Shown here: positions 14,230-19,290 of the stretch, one piece after another | How positions within the stretch are numbered: position 1 is the stretch's first letter | Layout: the number at the start of each line of letters is the position of its first letter | Source: CAXSDR01 sp964236445 | Lineage (GTDB): Bacteria; Actinomycetota; Actinomycetes; Motilibacterales; Motilibacteraceae | Reading direction: 5' to 3' | NCBI GenBank assembly: GCA_964236445.1 | Contig: CAXSDR010000075.1 | Location: forward strand, 1 to 19,290 | Length of the DNA stretch: 19,290 nucleotides | Program-made: the position numbers and the translations under genes | The notes under the pieces: model-generated | What the model saw: the letters and a program-made list of their open reading frames with translations, nothing else | What the model was told of the DNA's origin: nothing | The model's database searches: none

Positions 14230-15353
14230 GGCGTCACCTCGCTGTGCTGGGTCGCGGCCGCGCCGACCTCGGCGCCGAGACCGCCCATGCCTCCCGAGCC
14301 CTCAGTGAGCTCGGCCCGACGACGCCGCGAGGGGAGGAGACCCTCGGGCCGGAAGTTCATGAGCAGCACCAGCGCGGCGCCGAAGACGAGGATGCGGTAG
14401 TCGGCAAAGCCGCGGAACCGCTCGGGGAGCCAGGCGACCAGGAAGGCACCGAGGATGACGCCGGGCAGGTTGCCCGCTCCGCCGAGCACCACCGAGGCAA
14501 GGATCAGTGCCGACAGCTGGAAGGCGAAGTTGCTGGGCACGATCGACCCGCTCTTGGTCGCGAACAGCACCCCGCCGCCGCCGGCGATGGCGGCGCCGAT
14601 CGCGAAGGACCACAGCTTGAACTTCAGCGTCGGCACGCCCATCAGGGCGGCGGCTTCCTCGTCCTCGCGGATGGCGTTCCAGGAACGGCCCACACGGCTG
14701 TGCTCCAGCCGCTTCGCCACGACTATCACCACGACGATGAGCAGGACGACGATGTAGTAGTAGGGCCTGATGTCGAGGACGCCGTAGTGGAACGGCCCGG
14801 TGTCGCCGTGGCTCGGCGGGTGGGGGATCTGGCTGATGCCCCGGGGGCCGTTGGTGAAGTCGAGGTTGTTGGCCGTCACACGGATGATCTCGCCGAACCC
14901 GAGCGTCACGATGGCGAGGTAGTCACCACGCAGCCGCAGGGTCGGGGCGCCGAGCAGGACTCCCGCGCCCATGCTGAGGGCCACGCCGACAGGCAGCACC
15001 TCCCAGAAGTTCCAGCCGTAGCGCGTGCCGAGGATGCCCATGCTGTAGGCGCCGATCGCGAAGAATGCGACGTAGCCCAGGTCGAGCAGGCCGGCATAGC
15101 CGACGACCACGTTGAGCCCGACTGCGAGCAGGACGTACATCCCGATCGGGAAGAACAACAGGGACGGCCAGTCGGACTGCGGGCTCATGATCGGTGCGAG
15201 CGACTGTGAGGGCAGGAGCAGCGCGAGAACGATCAGGACGGCATAGCTGGCCCATCGGGCAGCGCCCGGCAGCTCGGCCCAGAAGTCGCTGAGGCGTTCG
15301 AGCCACGAGCTCGCCGGCCTGCGCAGGCGCGGGCTGCGCGTCGAGGTGCTCAC
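14226..15353 (-). CDS. livM: Branched-chain amino acid ABC transporter permease LivM
   Basis: A 375-residue membrane permease forming the channel with LivH. Recognisable family stretches are LAVGLNVVVGYAGLLDLGYVAFFAIGAY, GAPTLRLRGDYLAIVTLGFGEIIR, and the cytoplasmic coupling (EAA-like) loop SWNAIREDEEAAALMGVP, followed by KLWSFAIGAAIAGGGGVLFA. About ten hydrophobic segments are present. The C-terminal tail after RPEGLLPSRRRRAELT is Gly-rich and divergent. The start is GTG at 15353, overlapping the livH stop as GTGA. An N-terminal hydrophilic stretch of about 30 residues precedes the first helix. Confidence 0.94.
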   Translation of the reverse strand: MSTSTRSPRLRRPASSWLERLSDFWAELPGAARWASYAVLIVLALLLPSQSLAPIMSPQSDWPSLLFFPIGMYVLLAVGLNVVVGYAGLLDLGYVAFFAIGAYSMGILGTRYGWNFWEVLPVGVALSMGAGVLLGAPTLRLRGDYLAIVTLGFGEIIRVTANNLDFTNGPRGISQIPHPPSHGDTGPFHYGVLDIRPYYYIVVLLIVVVIVVAKRLEHSRVGRSWNAIREDEEAAALMGVPTLKFKLWSFAIGAAIAGGGGVLFATKSGSIVPSNFAFQLSALILASVVLGGAGNLPGVILGAFLVAWLPERFRGFADYRILVFGAALVLLMNFRPEGLLPSRRRRAELTEGSGGMGGLGAEVGAAATQHSEVTP

Positions 15354-16291
15354 GCGCGAGCCCTTCCGAGCGACTCACCCAAGAGCCCCGTGGGGCGGAA
15401 CATCAGGACGAGCACGAGGACCGAGAAGGAGATGACGTCCTTCCATTGCGCACCCACGAAGCTGAAGCTCGCGCCATAGTTCTCGATGAGCCCGATCGCG
15501 AGCCCACCGAGCAGCGCACCGCGCAGGTTGCCGATGCCACCGAGCACCGCAGCGGTGAACGCCTTGATGCCGAGCACGAACCCGATGAGGTAGTTGGTGC
15601 GCTCGAAGTAGATGACGTAGAGCGACCCGGCGAGGCCGGCCATCGCCCCTCCCAGGAGGAACGTCGTCACGACGATGCGGTTGATATCGACCCCCATCAG
15701 CACGGCGCTCTCGGCGTCCTGCGCCGTGGCACGGATGCCTCGGCCGAGCTTCGTCGCGTTCACGAGCCGGTCCAGCAGGACCATCATCGCGATGGCGGCA
15801 CCGACGATCAGCACCTTGTCCGCGGTGACGTTCGCCGTGCCGATGCTGAAGACGTGGCTCTTGGTCATGACCCGGTCGACGTAGAGCGGGTCTCGACCGT
15901 ACTTCAGCGCGAAGGCCTCCTGCAGGAAGAGGCTGGCACCGATCGCGGAGATGAGAGCCGCGAGCTTGCTGGTGCCGTGGGTGCGCAACCGCCGGTAGGC
16001 GACACGCTCGAGGATCACCGCGCTGGCACCGGAGGCGACCATCGCAGCGGCGGAGGCGCACAGCAGGACGGCGGCCAGCATCAGGCCACCGGCGGGCGCG
16101 CTCAGCCCGAACAGGCTGATCACGCCGGTTGCGGCGAAGGTCCCGATCATGAAGATCTCGGAGTGCGCGAAGTTGATGAGCCGCAGCACGCCGTAGACCA
16201 GCGTGTAGCCGAGGGCCACCAGCGCATAGATCGACCCTACGGTCAGACCGGCGATCGTCGAGCCCCAGAACTGGGTGACGAACTCGTGCAC
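15350..16291 (-). CDS. livH: Branched-chain amino acid ABC transporter permease LivH
   Basis: A 313-residue permease, partner of LivM. It begins MHEFVTQFWGSTIAGLTVGSIYALVALGYTLVYGVLRLINFAHSEIFM, the classic LivH N terminus, and has the coupling loop GIRATAQDAESAVLMGVDINRIV and GFVLGIKAFTAAVLGGIGNLRGALLGG near the end. About eight hydrophobic segments are visible. The GTG at 16291 is chosen because an AGAAAGG box lies seven bases upstream and the family N terminus starts here. It is separated from livJ by 126 bases containing a strong hairpin, and overlaps livM by four bases. Confidence 0.94.
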   Translation of the reverse strand: MHEFVTQFWGSTIAGLTVGSIYALVALGYTLVYGVLRLINFAHSEIFMIGTFAATGVISLFGLSAPAGGLMLAAVLLCASAAAMVASGASAVILERVAYRRLRTHGTSKLAALISAIGASLFLQEAFALKYGRDPLYVDRVMTKSHVFSIGTANVTADKVLIVGAAIAMMVLLDRLVNATKLGRGIRATAQDAESAVLMGVDINRIVVTTFLLGGAMAGLAGSLYVIYFERTNYLIGFVLGIKAFTAAVLGGIGNLRGALLGGLAIGLIENYGASFSFVGAQWKDVISFSVLVLVLMFRPTGLLGESLGRARA

Positions 16292-16368
16292 CTGGTGGCC
16301 TTTCTCACTGCATCGTGGCACGCGTCGGAAAGCGGGGATGTGCGGCGCAGGTGGCCGGATCGTACGGC

Positions 16369-16394
16369 GCCCGGGTGCAGGAACGCACCCGGGC
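16369..16394 (-). terminator. Hairpin between livJ and livH
   Basis: A perfect 10-bp GC stem (16369-16378 with 16385-16394) around a six-base loop, 22 bases after the livJ stop. There is no T-run on the minus strand. In this position it probably acts as a partial terminator or 3'-end stabiliser, letting the binding protein be made in excess over the membrane and ATPase subunits. Confidence 0.65.
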
Positions 16395-16416
16395 ACCGAC
16401 GATGGCTGGCGCGGAC

Positions 16417-17622
16417 CTACTGCGGCTTCGCCGTGGTGTAGTCGCCGAGAGCGATGATCTTGCCGTCCTTGACCTCGTGCATGTAGACCGAGCCCGTGGT
16501 GAGCTCGCCGTTCGCGTTGAACTTGATCGGCTTCGAGACGCCCTTGAAGTCGACCGTGCTGAGGAAGTCGAGGATGCCCGCAGAGTCGGTCTTGCCTGCC
16601 TGCAGCGCCTTGATGAAGGCCGTCGCAGCGTCGAAGCCCTCAGCGGAGTAGGTGGCGGGTGCCAGGTTGAACGTCTTCGTGAAGTTGTCGATGAACGCCT
16701 GGACCGCCGGGTCGTCCGACGCCGTGGCCAGCACGCAGGTGCACGAGAGGAAAGCGCCCACCGACTGCGTCTTGGCGCCGTCGATGAACTTCTGGTCGAG
16801 CGTTCCGTCTCCGGACACGAACTTTGCCGTCACACCGGCGTCGCGCAGCTGACCGACGAACTTCGACGCCGAGCTGTAGTAGCCGCCGTAGAAGATGGCG
16901 TCGACCCCAGCCGCCTTGATCTTGTTCACGGTCGAGGAGTAGTCGTCACCCTTGGGGTCGATCGACTCCCGGACGCTGACGGTGGCCCCGCCATCGGTGA
17001 TGGTCTTGGCGACGACGTCGGACAGCCCTTTGCCGTATTCGCTCTGGTCGTCGATGACAGCGGTCTTCTTGGCAGCAAGCGCGCCAGTGATGAACTTGGC
17101 GACGCCGGGGCCCTGCACATCATCGTTGGCCAGGACGCGGTGCCACGTCTTCCAGCCGTTCTTGGACAAGGTGGCGTTGGTGGCAGAGGCGGAGATGTTG
17201 GGGATCTTCGCCTCCTCGAGGATCGGGACCGCCTGCTTGGACTCGCCGGAGAACGCCGGGCCGATGATGCCGACGACCTTGTCCGTGACGACCTTGTTGG
17301 CCTGTGAGGCCGCCTGGTTGGGGTCACCCTGCGTGTCGTACTTGATGAAGTCGATCTTCGTCGCGGGGGACGTCGCGTTGTAGGCGTCGATCGCGAGCTT
17401 GGCGCCGTCGTATTCGTTGATGCCCAGCTGGGCGTCGGGGCCCGTGAGGGCGCCCATGAAGCCCATCTTCACGGAGGCGCCGCCGGAGCCGGTGCTGGAG
17501 CCGCTGCTGGAGCCGGCCGCCGGGCTGCTGCTGCTGGACGAGCTGCCGCCGCAGGCGGCGAGGCCGAGCGCGAGAACCGACGCGCTCGCCACCACCGAAA
17601 CGCGGCGCGAGAGGTTGCGCAC
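16417..17622 (-). CDS. livJ: Branched-chain amino acid-type ABC transporter substrate-binding lipoprotein
   Basis: A 401-residue secreted lipoprotein that captures the substrate and delivers it to LivHM. A twin-Arg-containing basic start (MRNLSRRVSVV) leads into a hydrophobic stretch and the lipobox LGLAAC, with lipidated Cys24. Then comes a low-complexity Ser/Gly linker (about 25-48) before the periplasmic-binding fold: VKMGFMGALTGPDAQLGINEYDGAKLAID, the hinge-region VVGIIGPAFSGESKQAVPILEEAKIPNISASATN, and TYSAEGFDAATAFIKAL. This is the type I fold of LivJ/LivK; the true ligand may be Leu/Ile/Val or another small amide or amino acid. The GTG at 17622 has AAGGAG (17635-17630) seven bases upstream; the frame is open far beyond but is antisense to pdtaR. 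First gene of the operon. Confidence 0.94.
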   Translation of the reverse strand: MRNLSRRVSVVASASVLALGLAACGGSSSSSSSPAAGSSSGSSTGSGGASVKMGFMGALTGPDAQLGINEYDGAKLAIDAYNATSPATKIDFIKYDTQGDPNQAASQANKVVTDKVVGIIGPAFSGESKQAVPILEEAKIPNISASATNATLSKNGWKTWHRVLANDDVQGPGVAKFITGALAAKKTAVIDDQSEYGKGLSDVVAKTITDGGATVSVRESIDPKGDDYSSTVNKIKAAGVDAIFYGGYYSSASKFVGQLRDAGVTAKFVSGDGTLDQKFIDGAKTQSVGAFLSCTCVLATASDDPAVQAFIDNFTKTFNLAPATYSAEGFDAATAFIKALQAGKTDSAGILDFLSTVDFKGVSKPIKFNANGELTTGSVYMHEVKDGKIIALGDYTTAKPQ

Positions 17623-17643
17623 GAGAGAGCTCCTTGTCTGGAC

Positions 17644-17657
17644 CCGGCGCTCGCCGG
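17644..17657 (-). promoter_or_regulatory. Small hairpin just upstream of the livJ Shine-Dalgarno
   Basis: CCGGC (17644-17648) and GCCGG (17653-17657) pair perfectly around a tetraloop, ending eight bases before the AAGGAG box of livJ. Together with a larger stem (17668-17675 with 17699-17706) and a third (17737-17755) it makes the livJ leader structured. Confidence 0.4.
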
Positions 17658-17667
17658 ATGCCGTGGC

Positions 17668-17706
17668 GCGCCAGGAATGCCCGGAGTGGCCCCCGATGCC
17701 TGGCGC
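17668..17706 (-). repeat. 8-bp inverted repeat in the livJ leader
   Basis: GCGCCAGG (17668-17675) and CCTGGCGC (17699-17706) are perfect inverted copies 23 bases apart in the putative 5' untranslated region of livJ. It could be an RNA stem or a protein-binding palindrome. Confidence 0.42.
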
Positions 17707-17766
17707 TGCACTAGTAGTACCAGCCGCAAGGGCTTGTGGGGCGCTTACGACCCCAGGTGTTACAGG

Positions 17767-17797
17767 GAAGTAATCACCGGGGTGGCCTGTGTCACAG
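17767..17797 (-). promoter_or_regulatory. Candidate livJ promoter with short palindrome
   Basis: Minus strand GTGACA (17795-17790, four of six matches to TTGACA) is followed after 17 bases by TACTTC (17772-17767), a poor -10. The -35 lies inside a perfect 11-base palindrome CTGTGTCACAG (17787-17797) that could be a repressor site. The leader would be about 140 nt. Weak support; no other clear -10/-35 pair was found between pdtaR and livJ. Confidence 0.28.
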
Positions 17798-17813
17798 CAG
17801 GGCGACCGACGCC

Positions 17814-18425
17814 TCAGCCTGCGGGTCGCTTCGGCTGCGCCGACGGTGCTTCGACGACGCTGCGGGCCACCTCGCGCATGGAGAGCCGACGGTCCATCGC
17901 CGTCTTCTGCAGCCAGCGGAACGCGTCGGGCTCGCTGAGACCGAGCTGGGTCTGGAGCGCCCCCTTGGCCCGGTCCACGAGCTTGCGGGTCTCGAGCCGC
18001 TCCTGGAGGTCGGTCACCCCGGCCTCCAGCGACACGGCCTGGGCGTGGCGCGCCACGGCCATCTCGATGGCCGGCACCAGGTCGGCCTTGCCGAACGGCT
18101 TGACGACGTAGGCCATCACGCCCGCATCTCGCGCGCGGTCGACGAGCTCGCGCTGGCTGAACGCCGTCAGGAGCACGACCGGCGCAGCGCGAGCCGCCGT
18201 GATCTGCTCGGCGGCCGTGATGCCGTCCATGCGTGGCATCTTCACGTCGAGAACCACGAGGTCGGGCTTGTGCTCGAGCGCCAGCCGCACGGCTTCCTCG
18301 CCGTCGCCGGCCTCGCCGACGACGACCCACCCCTCCTCTTCCAGCATCTCCCGCAGGTCGAGGCGGATGAGCGCCTCGTCCTCAGCGACAACGACACGAC
18401 GGGCGGGTGGGGCCGGTGGGGTCAC
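17814..18425 (-). CDS. pdtaR: ANTAR-domain response regulator (PdtaR-like)
   Basis: A 203-residue cytoplasmic response regulator. The receiver domain (about 10-127) starts RVVVAEDEALIRLDLREML with acidic pocket Glu15-Asp16, phospho-acceptor Asp60 in VVLDVKMPRMDG, Thr87 and Lys109 in YVVKPFGK. The ANTAR RNA-binding domain (about 140-195) has TRKLVDRAKGALQTQLGLSEPDAFRWLQKTAM followed by LSMREVARSVV. In this family phosphorylation by the sensor kinase PdtaS promotes dimerisation and binding of paired hexaloop hairpins in mRNA, causing antitermination or blocking translation. No kinase gene is adjacent, as in mycobacteria. The GTG start at 18425 has GAGGAG five bases upstream; an ATG at 18494 is in frame but lacks such a box. 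A TAGGCT at 18469-18464 could be its -10. It lies upstream of livJ, same strand, with a 191-base gap. Confidence 0.94.
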   Translation of the reverse strand: MTPPAPPARRVVVAEDEALIRLDLREMLEEEGWVVVGEAGDGEEAVRLALEHKPDLVVLDVKMPRMDGITAAEQITAARAAPVVLLTAFSQRELVDRARDAGVMAYVVKPFGKADLVPAIEMAVARHAQAVSLEAGVTDLQERLETRKLVDRAKGALQTQLGLSEPDAFRWLQKTAMDRRLSMREVARSVVEAPSAQPKRPAG

Positions 18426-18472
18426 GAGGGCTCCTCGGCTGGGTGTGGGCGCTGCAGGTGAGGAGCCTATCG

Positions 18473-18500
18473 ATGACGCGTCGGCGGCTGGCATTAGGCT
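18473..18500 (+). promoter_or_regulatory. Candidate tRNA promoter
   Basis: ATGACG (18473-18478, matching TGAC of TTGACA), a 16-base spacer and TAGGCT (18495-18500), placing initiation about four bases before the mature tRNA 5' end at 18511. This is a plausible spacing for a tRNA gene of its own. Confidence 0.4.
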
Positions 18501-18510
18501 GCGGGCTGCC

Positions 18511-18586
18511 GCCCCGGTAGCCCAACGGCAGAGGCAGTGCTCTCAAACAGCATCCAGTGTGGGTTCGAATCCCACCCGGGGCACCA
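18511..18586 (+). tRNA. tRNA with anticodon CAA (Leu by anticodon), class I shape
   Basis: A full cloverleaf can be drawn. The acceptor stem is GCCCCGG (18511-18517) with CCGGGGC (18576-18582), discriminator A18583 and encoded CCA (18584-18586). The D arm runs 18520-18535 with three firm pairs and GG at 18527-18528. The anticodon stem is GTGCT/AGCAT (18537-18541 with 18549-18553, one G-U), with loop CTCAAAC and anticodon CAA (18544-18546). The T stem is GTGGG/CCCAC around TTCGAAT. CAA reads the leucine codon UUG, but the variable region is only five bases (18554-18558), whereas bacterial tRNA-Leu normally has a long variable arm. The amino acid identity is therefore uncertain. The 3' half overlaps the end of an oppositely oriented recombinase frame. 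Confidence 0.85.
18543..18586. other. Probable attachment-site region of an integrated element
   Basis: The recombinase reading frame enters the tRNA from the right and stops in its anticodon loop. Overlap of a recombinase end with a tRNA 3' half is what integration at that tRNA would leave. The exact core cannot be set without the other end of the element, where a second copy should lie. Confidence 0.45.
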
Positions 18587-19290
18587 AAGCAATCATTCTC
18601 GAACCTCGCCCAGAAAGATCTTGGGCGAGGTTCTTGCCGTTCTCCCCCATACGTCGCTGGAAGTCAGCGCTGAGCAGAGTGGAGTAGGGCTGATTGAGTT
18701 GGGCGCTGACGACGGTGACGTCTCCGTCGGTGTTGCGGTCGATGCGCAGCTCAGAGAAGAACCACTGGTTGGACAGCCGCCGGATGCGAGGGCCGCCCGC
18801 GAGGTAGGCCTCTTCGGCTCGTCCGACGTAGCTGAGAGCGGTGTTGAGATTGTCTTCTAGGCGGGAGAAGACTGCTTCGGCCGTCCTGAGCACCGCATTG
18901 GCTTGCTTCGTCTCGGTCGTGATGCGTGCCTGCTCCTCGACGGCCAGGTCTTCTGGGATTGCTCCGGTGACGACGGCGCGGGCCAGTCTTCTGCGTTCCT
19001 GTTCGAGTTCGGTGACTCGTCTCTTGGCCCAGGCCATCTCGGGCTCTGAGCGTTGGTGCTGACGCTCGAGCTCGATGCGTAGCCCGGTGCGGATGACCTC
19101 GGCCACGTCGTCTGGCATGACAACCGTGCTGTAGTGGCGCTCGACGGCCGCTTCCACGGCCTCAACGGGCATGTATCCCTTGGTGCAGGTTGTGCGCCGA
19201 GTTTGGCGTCCGAGGCAGAAGTAATAGAGGTAAGTGCCTTTGGCGTTGGTGATGCACAGCCGTGAGCCGCATCCCGCGCAGTAGACGGTG
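18543..19290 (-). CDS. Large serine recombinase, C-terminal part (cut by window edge)
   Basis: The final 248 codons of a recombinase; the catalytic N-terminal domain lies beyond the right edge. The frame stays open to the last base, so the Met at 19172 is internal. Translation above it gives YCAGCGSRLCITNAKGTYL, then YYFCLGR and a fourth Cys: a Cys4 zinc ribbon (about residues 4-47) of the kind found after the recombinase domain in phage-type serine integrases. A long charged helical stretch (about 75-165, LERQHQRSEPEMAWAKRRVTE onward) fits the coiled coil of that family, which controls integration versus excision. The last residues, ALVPRVGFEPTLDAV, are simply the antisense of the tRNA, and the TGA stop comes from its anticodon loop. 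G+C looks lower than in neighbours (34 of 60 bases at 18841-18900 versus 48 of 60 at 3241-3300), which fits acquired DNA. Whether it is intact is unknown. Confidence 0.85.
   Translation of the reverse strand, partial: TVYCAGCGSRLCITNAKGTYLYYFCLGRQTRRTTCTKGYMPVEAVEAAVERHYSTVVMPDDVAEVIRTGLRIELERQHQRSEPEMAWAKRRVTELEQERRRLARAVVTGAIPEDLAVEEQARITTETKQANAVLRTAEAVFSRLEDNLNTALSYVGRAEEAYLAGGPRIRRLSNQWFFSELRIDRNTDGDVTVVSAQLNQPYSTLLSADFQRRMGENGKNLAQDLSGRGSRMIALVPRVGFEPTLDAV
18601..18633 (+). terminator. 12-bp perfect hairpin downstream of the tRNA
   Basis: GAACCTCGCCCA (18601-18612) pairs perfectly with TGGGCGAGGTTC (18622-18633) around a nine-base loop, 14 bases after the tRNA CCA. A moderately T-rich stretch (TTGCCGTTCTC) follows on the plus strand. 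It is best read as the tRNA terminator, though it lies inside the recombinase frame on the other strand. Confidence 0.7.

Noticed and set aside
13444..14400. 318-codon plus-strand frame across livG
   Set aside because: Antisense of livG with Walker and signature motifs on the other strand.
17420..17560. Short GC-rich repeats (ggagccg units) as a tandem repeat or CRISPR-like array
   Set aside because: They encode the Ser/Gly linker after the lipobox of livJ; the units are irregular and there are no spacers.
17787..17797. CTGTGTCACAG as a CRP-type binding site
   Set aside because: The half-sites TGTG and CACA are too close together for the TGTGA-N6-TCACA spacing; kept only as an unassigned palindrome.
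17623..18330. N-terminal extension of the livJ frame through pdtaR
   Set aside because: The extension is the pdtaR region read in another frame; the lipoprotein signal and AAGGAG box fix the start at 17622.
18543..18586. C-terminal VPRVGFEPTL-type peptide as a conserved protein motif
   Set aside because: It is the complement of the tRNA T arm and anticodon arm, not a protein domain.
1..19290. CRISPR array, rRNA genes, complete insertion sequences, replication origin
   Set aside because: No regularly spaced repeats, rRNA-like sequence, transposase frame or DnaA-box cluster was seen.

Overview
The window is a chromosomal segment of a high-GC Gram-positive bacterium (phylum Actinomycetota). 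This rests on the very high G+C with GTG as a frequent start codon, on a PdtaR-type ANTAR response regulator, on a polA lacking the proofreading residues, and on the gene set uvrB, coaE, rpsA, polA and pdtaR. From memory, these genes lie in the same neighbourhood in Mycobacterium tuberculosis (Rv1633, Rv1631, Rv1630, Rv1629, Rv1626). I cannot name the genus from the sequence.

Layout, left to right. Positions 1-2509 hold a leftward information-processing block: rpsA (ribosomal protein S1), coaE (last step of CoA synthesis) and the first 111 codons of uvrB (excision repair). A strong hairpin separates rpsA from coaE, and uvrB appears to have its own promoter. Positions 2767-3603 encode a SAM methyltransferase, convergent with a leftward mctB-mctC pair (DUF485 protein plus acetate/monocarboxylate:cation symporter, 3618-5707). 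Positions 5837-6688 encode an arylamine N-acetyltransferase-like protein. Positions 6702-7949 encode a six-TM diguanylate cyclase whose start overlaps the end of polA (7933-10683). A hotdog thioesterase is divergent from polA. It is followed by a convergent GNAT acetyltransferase (11190-11780) and a DUF554 membrane protein (11945-12739).

Positions 12753-17622 are a complete leftward branched-chain amino acid-type ABC importer operon, livJ-livH-livM-livG-livF. The genes from livH onward are translationally coupled by short overlaps, and a hairpin sits between the binding-protein gene and the rest. Upstream of it lies pdtaR (17814-18425), an RNA-binding ANTAR response regulator.

The right end (18511-19290) is the most unusual part. 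A class-I-shaped tRNA gene carries the leucine anticodon CAA but has only a 5-nt variable region. Running into it from the right, on the opposite strand, is the 3' part of a large serine recombinase whose reading frame continues through the antisense strand of the tRNA and stops in the anticodon loop. This looks like one end of an integrated element using the tRNA 3' half as attachment site; the rest lies outside the window.

A recurrent regulatory pattern is a TANNNT -10 box placed 6-7 nt before a GTG start with little or no Shine-Dalgarno (uvrB, nat, polA, thioesterase), which suggests leaderless mRNAs. No CRISPR array, rRNA or complete insertion sequence was seen, and no intergenic gap exceeds about 260 bases.
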